DNA from: a virus
Length of the DNA stretch: 41,176 bases
Reading direction: 5' to 3' (one strand)
Virus record (IMG/VR): IMGVR_UViG_3300032116_000480
Span: 1 to 41,176 of that record
Position numbers and translations under genes: made by a program. Below are positions 22,682 through 30,945 of the stretch, piece after piece; positions within the stretch are counted from its first letter, which is position 1, and each line of letters opens with the position of its first letter. A model generated the notes under the pieces. The model saw nothing but the letters and a program-made list of their open reading frames with translations, made no database searches and was not told the DNA's origin.

Positions 22682-25600
22682 ATGGCTGGTCGTGATTTTA
22701 GTCAAGAGCTGTTTGGGGCTAACTCTGGCTTTTCGGGTGGGCGCGATTTTAGCCAAGAGCTGTTTGGGACTGCTGCTCAACCTGAACCCAGACCTGAAGA
22801 CCAAAGTATCTTCCGCTCGGTAGCCGACCCGTTCCTAAAGGCAGGGGCGGGGGTTGTAATGGGCGTTCGCATGATTGCGGACGCTTTCGGTGCTGGTAGC
22901 GAAACCTCTCAAACACTCAAAGGCGCAGAGGATTGGATTGCTGCGCTGTACAGCGCTCAGTCCCAACGTGATAGCAAAAAAGTTGCGCAAATCATTGACG
23001 CTGCAAAAGACAAAGGCGTCTGGGATCAAGTCAAAGCTGGCTTTAGCGCGTTTCTTGAAGCACCGGTTGACATAGTTGCTCAGGGTCTTGGCACGGCTGC
23101 GCCTGCCATCCTTGCTTCGCTAGCAACTACGGTGGTAGGCGCTCCTGCTGCGGTCACTACTGCAGCTGGTTTAGGTATTGGCGCTCTCATGGGCGCGGGT
23201 ACTGTCAAAGGCGCTATCTACGACGCGGTCAAGGAGGAACTCGCCAAGACCAGCATGCCCACGGATGAGATCGAAAAACGAGCCCAACTAGCGCAAGAGT
23301 ACGGTGGGGCGAACCTCGATCAGATTCTTATGGGTAGCGCTATTGGCGGTCTGTCGGCTCGGACTGGTTTGGAGTCTTCAATTGCCAAAGCCGCCGCTGC
23401 CCGGATCGCAGGTAAAACTGCAGTTGCTGAAGCTGCGGAAGCGGCCACTAGACAACAGGTAGCAAAAGAAACCGCAGAAGCTGCTGCCCGTGGACCGCTT
23501 CTTCAGGGGGCTAGAACTGCCGCTGTTGAATCCGGCACTGAGTTCCTTCAAGGTGGGCAAGAACAGCTTGCTCGAAACTTGGCGCTGCAACGCGAAGGGT
23601 TTGACGTACCTACGTCCCGAGGGGTTGTGGCTCAAGGTACGTTGGAAGCTCTTGCTGGCGCTCCTCTGGGTGGAGCGTTTGGAGCTCGTGAGGCTGTAGT
23701 CGCTCGGCAAGAACAAGAGCGTCTTGACCAGCTTCGTGCTCTTGTAAACCCCCCTCCTCCCGATCCGGCCCTTAATGCTGATGAACAAACGCAGCAACTA
23801 GCTACGTGGTACGAACAGTCGGTCACTCCAGAACTTGCGGGTGTGATGGCTAGGGAGATGACGGCACTTCGTAGTGCTGCCGAACAACAAGCAGCGGCAG
23901 CTGGGCTTACGCTTCCTCCCCTTACTCAAGCAGCCGAAGGCACAGATCAAGTCATCAGTGTAGACCCGGAACGGGTGCGCATGCTGGAGGATGCTCTACT
24001 TGCTAACGGTCAGAAACCTGCAATCGCTCGTCTGAGGGCTATTCTTTTAGCGACCAAAGAAGCGTATGACGATTGGTTTGCAGAGCAAGATGCAGAGCAA
24101 GGGGGAGAAGTAAAAGAAGCGACAGCCCCTAAGCCCAACCCGTTACGGGTTGAAGAACTTATCGATGCGCTTGTCGAAGCTGGTGTCCCTCTTGAGGAGG
24201 CTAAAAAACTAGCGCTAACCAAAGCTACTCAAGAGGCCGCGCAAGGAGTAACAAATGTTAGAGGACCTGTCACCCCAGCAGGTGGAGAAGGCGTTCGAGT
24301 GGCTGGCGAGCCCCCTGCAGGAGCCCCCACCGGAGGGGCTGGAGTCTCTGAAGCAGCAGGAGTGGTTTCTCCTGCAACGGATGCTGGATTGCCTGATGGA
24401 AGAAAAGAGACTGCACCCGGTACAGTAGAAACAGTTACCCCAACCCCTGACCTAACCGGAGCCCCCAGTGGCACTCAAACCCCTCAAACCGTCGAAGCAA
24501 AAGAAAAAAGACCAGCGGCAGCTGCCAAGACTGCTGCAGCCAAACCCGCCGCAACCGCAAAACCCGAAAAACCGCTAGGTGTACTCGCGCTCGCCGACAA
24601 GCTCGCCAATGATGCGTTTACTAACTTAGACCAGTACACGGGCTCAGACCAGTATGAGAAGTTAGAGAACGCTGTAAGCGAGCTTCGGTTTGCTCTACAA
24701 ACAGAGTTAGAGAATCGAGGGGCCAAAACAGGTGCCTATGCCCCTACGTTAGCTCGGTTCAATAAAAAAGTAGCTGAACTGCGCAGAGATGCGGTTTCTC
24801 GTAATCCTACCCTCGATTCAGAAGGTATGGGTAGGAGCATGGCTGATGCGGCTTTTGACCAACGCAAAGAGTATGGTGGGTTAGAGGAAGCAATTGATAG
24901 CTACCGAGACAATTTGATAGATACGCTAAATGAGTACAAAGCGGGAGCTTTTGCAAATGACGTAGCACTACGAGCGTTTGGCGCTCGGGTAGAAGAACTA
25001 CGTAAGGGAGAAAAACCTGCGCCTAAGAAACGCGGTCGGCCTGCACGGTCTTCAGCGGAATCAGCTTTAGAGTTTAAGAAACTCTTATTGCGCGGTCGCG
25101 GTAGGCCAGCACTGTCTCCAGAAGAACGCGCAGCCAGAGCGAAGGCTCGTACGGGTGTCCGTGCGCAAGCGAATCGTGATGCTCGCCGACTGCAACAGGC
25201 TGCATTAGATTTAACTACCAAAGACAAAGACCGCCGTAGGGACGCGCTCTTCACTCTCCTTGATATCGTCAAGACCTCACAGTCTACGCCTCGGCTAAAT
25301 CAAGCTAGGAACATGCTGAAGGCAAACACCACTGAGGCTGAACGCGCAGAGCTTGAGAAAGGGTACGGGGATTGGAAAGACAAACAGGCTGAGATTGCTG
25401 CGTTTGAGGCAGCTCAAAGAGAGCAACAGAAAGCTACTCGGCTGACTCCTGAAGAGAAAAAACAGAATCAAGAGGAAGCGGAAAGAGCTAGAGATAAGCG
25501 TAGAGTAGAGCAGGAACAAAACAGGCTAGATGCTCTGGAGGCAAAAGCCTCGCGTAACTGGCGCAGTCAAACGGTCGATGTCGCAGCTGCTGCAGAGCGC

Positions 25601-28600
25601 AGGGCTGTACAAACTCTAAAAATTAAACGTCAACTTGAAGACAAGATCAACAAGCAAAAACAGAAGATTGCTGATCTCGGGAAGAGACTGGCTGCGTTCA
25701 GGCAGAATAAACCTGTCGATGAAGCTAAGCTACTGCTCAAAGAGAAAGAGTACAAGCTGGAGCAGCTGAAGCTCAAGGTCTTTGAAGAGAAGCCCATTGA
25801 TTGGGATGCCGACTGGGAGCGGGGCACCAATGTCCGCTCGTTGGAGGGTGCTGCACAAGAGATCCGTGTTCTGCAGCCTAAGAGAGCGGCCAAGAAGAGC
25901 ATGACTTTTGAACAGCAGCTTGCTGCAGCTCGGAACATTGAGTCAAACCTTAAAGGGCGTGACGCTGAAGAGGATGATGGCGCTGTTGTTGAGCAAGTTG
26001 CCGGTGCTCGTGGTAGAAGAGCCACTGAAGACGAAGCTGGTACAAACGATATCGCCATAGCTAATCTGTTTGATACGCAGGTTGAAGGAGAGGTCGAAGC
26101 TGAGATCGAGGCTGTGGTTGAACCCAAGGCAACGAAGAAGCGCAAGCCCAAAAGCGAAAAACTTAACCCCGTATCTACCGAAATGTATCATGGGTCTCCT
26201 AATACAGAGATCGCTGAGTTTAGTGGGTTAACATTTTTTACCTCCAACAAAGACGTTGCAACGCAATACGCAAAAAAACAGGTAGCTTTTGCGGGTAAAA
26301 CCGCAACTGGTCCGGGGCGGGTATATCAAGTCACTGTTAACACAAAAAACACACTGGACCTCAGAAAAGATACACACCGTGCTGCTTATAACAAAGCACG
26401 AACTGAGTGGAATAAGACACGCGAGCCTGATGAACAGCTACCTCCACTTACTAGCGAAGGTTTTCTAATATCAAAAACGGGATTGCCTAGTTATGGGCAA
26501 ATTGCTTCTGTTCTAAAAGCACTACCGCAGTTTGATTCTGCTTTTGTAGATGAAGGTACCCAAGGAACATCTCTTGTTGTGGTAGACGGGTCCGCTGCTA
26601 AAGTCAAACCAGCAGAAGAACCCAAGCAGCTCACCCCTCAAGAGCAGTACGCGTCTCTTGTTGAGAACCTCCCCGGTGCACCTGCGTTCGATACGCTGAG
26701 CGAAGGAGCTCAGAAACAAATCACCGATCTCGCCGAGCGGAATCAGCTGAACCTTGCTGCGATCAATAGGATTGCGGCAGATCAAGCACCCAAGTTCTCT
26801 CAAACTCCAAACGTAGACAAAGCAGACGTTCGCTTTAGCAAGTTCACAACTGCTGGACAAGCTGCAGCTCACGTTGCTCGTACGGGCAACGCCTTTCAAC
26901 GCGCTCTTGCTCGTCGGCTTAGTGGCCTCAAGATTCTTCAGAACACGAAGTTTGTAGTCCTTGAACCGGGCGACCCGCCCCCGAGAGAACTTAAGGGCGA
27001 TCCGGGTTGGGGTACAGCTCGTGGTGTGTTCATACCAAGCACAAACACTATCTATGTCAGAAGTGCGGCTGACCCTTTGCAGGGTGCAAACAACGTCACC
27101 GTATTGCATGAAGTACTGCATGCTGCATTACAGGCCAAGATTGCTGCAGGTAGGCAAAGACTGAAGGCTTATCGAGATGCCATCCTGCGCGGCCAGCCGG
27201 TAAGCGGGCTTGCTACTGAAGTTGAAAGTCTGTTCATGGACTTGGCTCGTATCGCTCGGCGAGCTGAAACGCACTTCAGAGCTTTGGAAGATATGCCGGA
27301 AGACCTGATGTTGACGGTTGCTGGTACGCAGAACGAGCGCACTGGTAAGTACGACATTTTCAGCGATCTTGATGAGTTTCTTTCCTATGGTATGTCAGAC
27401 CCTGTCTTTCAAGACTTCCTGAAGACGGTGCCAATGGAGGGGACCACAGGATTCTCTAGATTTGTGAAGGCAATCCTGCGTTTCTTGGGGATGGCTCCCA
27501 ACGACCAGTCGGCTCTTTCTCGACTCATTGACGCCACAGACAAACTCATCGCTGTTCCCGGCAAGTTTGTGCGCTCTCAGCAAGCGGCTTTTGCTCAAGC
27601 TGCTGCGGCTCCAACGCCGCCGACTCCCCCTGCCGCTAACGTAGCTGCCAAAGCAAAAGCTAAAAAGCAGAAAGTAGACGCCACGCTTCAGAAAGTTTTG
27701 CGTTCTCACTCATCTAGCCCTACGTTCATGGACGGAGTGCGGCAGCTCATCAACGAGCGCAAGAGCGATTTGCTTTTGGACGTACTAACTTCTAAGTTTG
27801 CGTCCTTCAAAGGCTCAGCCCTGCGGCAACTTTTGCCGACGTTGCAAACCGAAACCTTAGTGGACTGGGCTAGCCGACTGGGTCTGAAGAACACTGAAGT
27901 AGCTTGGGGTGCGACTAAGAGCATGCAAGCTATGCAGACTCAAATGCTTGCCGAAGCCGCTGATATAAGCGAACGGCAAGTGAAGCTGCAGCTTAAAAAC
28001 CCAGAAATGTACAAGCTGCTGGGGGTAGTGCAAGACTACAGCACGTTGCGTAGGGTTGATCCAACTAGGGTAAACCTGAATGAGCGTGACGCCAAAGGCA
28101 AACTCAAGTACGAAACTTTGAAGACGTACTGGGGCAAACTTAGTTTGGAAGCAAAGCAGCTGTACGAAGACACCCGTGACTACTACGTCAAGAACTACAA
28201 CCTGCACTACGATTTGCTAAACGGTTGGATCACTGCGTTTGATCTGCCCGGTGATGTTTCGGACGCGTCTACCCCCAAAGGCAATTTGATTGCGTCGATC
28301 AGAAAGATGCAGGAGACCGGACGAGCTATCGATCCTTACTTCCCGCTCATGCGCTACGGCAACTTTTGGGTGCGGATTGGCAAAGGAAAATCCGGAAAGA
28401 TGTACATGTTCGAGTCGCAGTCCGATAAAGAACTCTTCATCAAGACTTGGTTCCGCGAACAGCAGGCAGCTAACCCCAATGCGGATCTGAACAAGTTTAG
28501 AGAAGACGATGTTCTGAGTGATGGCAACGACATCGAAAGTGCCCGTAAAGACATGACTAAGTACTACGACGTACTTAAGAACATGTTTGACACTATCGAC

Positions 28601-30667
28601 AGTATGAAGTCCACTGGCACTACAGATGACTTCGGCAACAAACGCCCTGAGTTGGATAAGGTCAACAAAGAACGGCTGAAAGACAGCATCTATCAGATGA
28701 TCTTGCACACCTTGCCGGATGCTAGTTTCCGCAAACAGTTCATTCATCGGCAAGGCAAAGAGGGTTTCTCTGGCGATCTCGCTCGCAACTTTATGACCCT
28801 CAGCACTGCCATGTCCAACCAACTGTCTCGGCTTAAGTATGGGCCGGTAATCACTAACGCCATGCAAGCTGCAGAGGCAGAGCTAAAGGGTAATCCAGAA
28901 GCTGCACGTTTGCGTGAGTTTGTTACTGAAATGAAGATGCGTACGGGCAGGGAGATGAACCCTGCTCCTGAGAATGCTCTTGGGCATCGGGCGGCTAACT
29001 TTGCCAATCAAACCGCGTTCCTCTACATGATGACGAACGTAAAGACGGCTGTTGCTCAGTTGCTTGCCATACCTACGTTCACCGCTCCGGTGCTTGCGTC
29101 TAGGCACGGGACAGCGCGTACAGCTAAGGCTTTGGGTTCGTTTGCTGCTATCTGGAACAGCGTCGGCGTACGTAGGGAGAATGCGGACGGATCTACTTCG
29201 TGGGTTGCGCCTACGATTGCTCAATCTAAGCGCGTGAAGCTAAACCCTGAAGAACGCCAAGCGGTTCAGTACATGATTGATCGAGGCTTGACTGAAAACA
29301 CACTTGCGTATGATTTGGGTAACCGCAAGAAGATGCCCACTGAAGTGCAAAACTCAACTTTCCGACGCGGGGCTAGGGCGGCTATTAACGCCATGACTGC
29401 GTTGTTCCATCACAGCGAACGGCTGATCCGTGAAGTGACGTTCATGGCTTCGTTCAGGTTAAACCGACAGAAGTATCCAGACGAGTCTTTTGAGCAAATT
29501 GCACAACGTGCGGAGAAAGAAACTTACGATGCGCTGAGCAACTTTGCCTCTTCTAACCGTCCTCGGGGTATCGGTGCTACTGCTGAGCGAGAAGTTTTGC
29601 TGGATGCGCACAAGCCATTGGGCCGAGCCATTCTGCAATTTAAGATGTTCCCAGCCTTCGTGACTACCTACTTCGTGCGCAATCTGTATCGCATGCTGGG
29701 TAAGGGCTACACGAAAGAAGAGCGTAAAGAAGCAGCCGTGCAGTTCTTTGGAACTATTTTGATGTCGTTCACGCTTGCTGGTGTGATGGGCATCCCCGGT
29801 TTCTCGTTTGCTCTCGGCGTGTTGTCAGGCTTGCGCAAGGTAATGATGGATGATGACGAGGACGATCCGCTTGAGAAACGGGATCTGATGCTTTGGTTCC
29901 GCAACATCTGGATACCGCAGACGTTTGGAAACATCACGATTGCAGGCAAGCCGTTGTCAGATGTTGTGGATCGTGGAGTCATTGCTTCGCTCACTGGGTT
30001 TGACTTTACCGGCAGCATGTCGCTGAACAACATGTGGTTCCCTGAACTGAAGGAAACCGCAACTGCTCAGGCTGCGATGCAGGACTATTTGATCTCGTTG
30101 ATGGGTCCGTTTGCATCACTCATCAGCAAGCAACTTCCCAAAGCAATTGACTTCTTTAACCAAGGAAAGCTGCTTGAAGGTATGGAGCAGTTGCTTCCCG
30201 CTATCGCTAGGTCACCGGTCACTGCGTATCGCTATGCTACGGAAGGTGCGTCTACTACGTGGGGTGCAGAGATCAAACCCGCCAACGAGTTTACGATTGG
30301 GCAGATCATCGGCCAAAGCGCGGGGTTCAGCACCGAAGGGCTTGTGGCTCGACGAGAAGATTTGTTTAGGGCCAATGCTTTGCGGATTCAAATTCAAAAT
30401 CAGAAGCGCAAGCTTATGGACCGACTTGATCTGGAGCTACGTGAAGATGGAAATGTGGATAAGGTGCTGGAAGACATCTTCAAGTACAACGCCAAAAATT
30501 GGTTCGACCCAATCCGACCTTCGGAAATTAAAAAGTCTTTGCGTACTCGCTTGGAGCGCCGAGTAACTGCAGAGCGTGGGCTTGCCGTTGAGAAGAAGTA
30601 CTACCCGCAGATGATGGAGCTCTTTGATGTGTCGGGTCGTAAGCTAGCAGCCGAAGCCGCCAAATAA
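22682..30667 (+). CDS. Giant polyvalent protein with ART-like, zincin-like and AT-hook elements (2661 aa)
   Basis: AGGAG precedes the ATG. The N-terminus repeats GRDFSQELFG twice, then a hydrophobic Ala/Gly-rich region (about residues 140-175). Low-complexity linkers surround residues 525-582. Two AT-hooks occur at 782-789 (KKRGRPAR; DNA minor-groove type) and 804-810. A Lys/Glu-rich coiled coil follows (about 880-1050). Residues 1168-1310 (MYHGSPNTEI, FFTSNKDVATQYAKKQVAF) look like a polyvalent ADP-ribosyltransferase domain. His1476-Glu-Val-Leu-His1480 is a zincin metallopeptidase motif. The C-terminus has hydrophobic stretches (about 2355-2385) and HKPLGRAILQFKMFPAFVTT, of the PLxRFG type. 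Such proteins are thought to be co-injected and to act on host targets. Activity is inferred. Confidence 0.75.
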   Translation: MAGRDFSQELFGANSGFSGGRDFSQELFGTAAQPEPRPEDQSIFRSVADPFLKAGAGVVMGVRMIADAFGAGSETSQTLKGAEDWIAALYSAQSQRDSKKVAQIIDAAKDKGVWDQVKAGFSAFLEAPVDIVAQGLGTAAPAILASLATTVVGAPAAVTTAAGLGIGALMGAGTVKGAIYDAVKEELAKTSMPTDEIEKRAQLAQEYGGANLDQILMGSAIGGLSARTGLESSIAKAAAARIAGKTAVAEAAEAATRQQVAKETAEAAARGPLLQGARTAAVESGTEFLQGGQEQLARNLALQREGFDVPTSRGVVAQGTLEALAGAPLGGAFGAREAVVARQEQERLDQLRALVNPPPPDPALNADEQTQQLATWYEQSVTPELAGVMAREMTALRSAAEQQAAAAGLTLPPLTQAAEGTDQVISVDPERVRMLEDALLANGQKPAIARLRAILLATKEAYDDWFAEQDAEQGGEVKEATAPKPNPLRVEELIDALVEAGVPLEEAKKLALTKATQEAAQGVTNVRGPVTPAGGEGVRVAGEPPAGAPTGGAGVSEAAGVVSPATDAGLPDGRKETAPGTVETVTPTPDLTGAPSGTQTPQTVEAKEKRPAAAAKTAAAKPAATAKPEKPLGVLALADKLANDAFTNLDQYTGSDQYEKLENAVSELRFALQTELENRGAKTGAYAPTLARFNKKVAELRRDAVSRNPTLDSEGMGRSMADAAFDQRKEYGGLEEAIDSYRDNLIDTLNEYKAGAFANDVALRAFGARVEELRKGEKPAPKKRGRPARSSAESALEFKKLLLRGRGRPALSPEERAARAKARTGVRAQANRDARRLQQAALDLTTKDKDRRRDALFTLLDIVKTSQSTPRLNQARNMLKANTTEAERAELEKGYGDWKDKQAEIAAFEAAQREQQKATRLTPEEKKQNQEEAERARDKRRVEQEQNRLDALEAKASRNWRSQTVDVAAAAERRAVQTLKIKRQLEDKINKQKQKIADLGKRLAAFRQNKPVDEAKLLLKEKEYKLEQLKLKVFEEKPIDWDADWERGTNVRSLEGAAQEIRVLQPKRAAKKSMTFEQQLAAARNIESNLKGRDAEEDDGAVVEQVAGARGRRATEDEAGTNDIAIANLFDTQVEGEVEAEIEAVVEPKATKKRKPKSEKLNPVSTEMYHGSPNTEIAEFSGLTFFTSNKDVATQYAKKQVAFAGKTATGPGRVYQVTVNTKNTLDLRKDTHRAAYNKARTEWNKTREPDEQLPPLTSEGFLISKTGLPSYGQIASVLKALPQFDSAFVDEGTQGTSLVVVDGSAAKVKPAEEPKQLTPQEQYASLVENLPGAPAFDTLSEGAQKQITDLAERNQLNLAAINRIAADQAPKFSQTPNVDKADVRFSKFTTAGQAAAHVARTGNAFQRALARRLSGLKILQNTKFVVLEPGDPPPRELKGDPGWGTARGVFIPSTNTIYVRSAADPLQGANNVTVLHEVLHAALQAKIAAGRQRLKAYRDAILRGQPVSGLATEVESLFMDLARIARRAETHFRALEDMPEDLMLTVAGTQNERTGKYDIFSDLDEFLSYGMSDPVFQDFLKTVPMEGTTGFSRFVKAILRFLGMAPNDQSALSRLIDATDKLIAVPGKFVRSQQAAFAQAAAAPTPPTPPAANVAAKAKAKKQKVDATLQKVLRSHSSSPTFMDGVRQLINERKSDLLLDVLTSKFASFKGSALRQLLPTLQTETLVDWASRLGLKNTEVAWGATKSMQAMQTQMLAEAADISERQVKLQLKNPEMYKLLGVVQDYSTLRRVDPTRVNLNERDAKGKLKYETLKTYWGKLSLEAKQLYEDTRDYYVKNYNLHYDLLNGWITAFDLPGDVSDASTPKGNLIASIRKMQETGRAIDPYFPLMRYGNFWVRIGKGKSGKMYMFESQSDKELFIKTWFREQQAANPNADLNKFREDDVLSDGNDIESARKDMTKYYDVLKNMFDTIDSMKSTGTTDDFGNKRPELDKVNKERLKDSIYQMILHTLPDASFRKQFIHRQGKEGFSGDLARNFMTLSTAMSNQLSRLKYGPVITNAMQAAEAELKGNPEAARLREFVTEMKMRTGREMNPAPENALGHRAANFANQTAFLYMMTNVKTAVAQLLAIPTFTAPVLASRHGTARTAKALGSFAAIWNSVGVRRENADGSTSWVAPTIAQSKRVKLNPEERQAVQYMIDRGLTENTLAYDLGNRKKMPTEVQNSTFRRGARAAINAMTALFHHSERLIREVTFMASFRLNRQKYPDESFEQIAQRAEKETYDALSNFASSNRPRGIGATAEREVLLDAHKPLGRAILQFKMFPAFVTTYFVRNLYRMLGKGYTKEERKEAAVQFFGTILMSFTLAGVMGIPGFSFALGVLSGLRKVMMDDDEDDPLEKRDLMLWFRNIWIPQTFGNITIAGKPLSDVVDRGVIASLTGFDFTGSMSLNNMWFPELKETATAQAAMQDYLISLMGPFASLISKQLPKAIDFFNQGKLLEGMEQLLPAIARSPVTAYRYATEGASTTWGAEIKPANEFTIGQIIGQSAGFSTEGLVARREDLFRANALRIQIQNQKRKLMDRLDLELREDGNVDKVLEDIFKYNAKNWFDPIRPSEIKKSLRTRLERRVTAERGLAVEKKYYPQMMELFDVSGRKLAAEAAK
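24243..24248 (+). promoter_or_regulatory. Shine-Dalgarno site of the embedded gene
   Basis: AAGGAG with 6-nt spacing to the alternate-frame ATG at 24255. It is stronger than the sites of many annotated genes in this window and decides the start of the embedded frame. Confidence 0.6.
24255..24428 (+). CDS. Embedded alternate-frame gene (57 aa) inside polyvalent gene
   Basis: ATG at 24255, TAG at 24426, in the +1 frame relative to the host gene. A strong Shine-Dalgarno AAGGAG (24243-24248) sits 6 nt before the ATG. The product starts MLEDLSPQQVEKAFEWLASP, continues with a proline turn (QEPPPEG) and a second helix (LKQQEWFLLQRMLDCLMEEK). It reads as a sensible acidic two-helix protein (11 Asp/Glu, 5 Lys/Arg), with 9 of 11 leucines as CTG. 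The host frame here gives low-complexity Gly/Ala/Pro/Val, as if read through. G+C at 24301-24360 is 44/60, above neighbours. It resembles, from memory, small independent proteins in other aquatic phages. Function unknown. Confidence 0.6.
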   Translation: MLEDLSPQQVEKAFEWLASPLQEPPPEGLESLKQQEWFLLQRMLDCLMEEKRLHPVQ

Positions 30668-30691
30668 AAAGCCCCGGTCTTAGACCGGGGC
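30664..30691 (-). terminator. Rho-independent terminator of the minus-strand operon
   Basis: A perfect 9-bp GC-rich stem (GCCCCGGTC, 30671-30679; GACCGGGGC, 30683-30691) with a TTA loop. On the minus strand it is followed by TTTTTATTT. On the plus strand the downstream sequence (CAACTCTGG) is not T-rich, so it should act mainly on minus transcripts after the gene at 30751. It sits 3 nt from the stop of the giant + gene. Confidence 0.85.
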
Positions 30692-30750
30692 CAACTCTGG
30701 AAGAACACACAGAGAGAAGGAGAGAGCAATGACGACAGAGGCATTGTAAC

Positions 30751-30945
30751 TCAGACTCTCCAGACGCGCAACCCCTTCACTCCATCTACGATCACAACCT
30801 TGGTCTCGATGCGTATGCCGAGCCGGTTGGTCACTTCCCTGATTGCCGCCCGTGCTGCTTTCTGGTCTATACAGGGTACAAAGAACGAGTACCCCGTACG
30901 GAACTTAGACCAGTCCATCTGATAGCTGACGCCTTCAACTCGCAT
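30751..30945 (-). CDS. Small conserved phage protein (64 aa), last gene of minus operon
   Basis: The likely start is the ATG at 30945, giving MRVEGVSYQMDWSKF. An earlier ATG at 30984 would add 13 residues and overlap the primase-helicase gene by 50 nt. The motifs YSFFVPCIDQKAARAAIREV, then TNRLGIRIETKVVIVDGVKG and LRVWRV, look like a compact alpha/beta domain. From memory this is a conserved small phage protein. Role unknown. The 11-nt overlap with the upstream gene indicates coupling to the replication operon. Confidence 0.7.
   Translation of the reverse strand: MRVEGVSYQMDWSKFRTGYSFFVPCIDQKAARAAIREVTNRLGIRIETKVVIVDGVKGLRVWRV

Noticed and set aside
24229-24474. Minus-strand open frame of about 80 codons opposite the embedded gene
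   Set aside because: It is a Pro/Ala/Gly/Ser-rich shadow of the GC-rich stretch with no ribosome-binding site and no protein-like pattern.
30711-30749. Six-codon frame (M-T-T-E-A-L) with AAGGAG upstream in the convergent junction
   Set aside because: The region is purine-rich and short. Without homologues it is more likely chance, so it is not listed as a gene.
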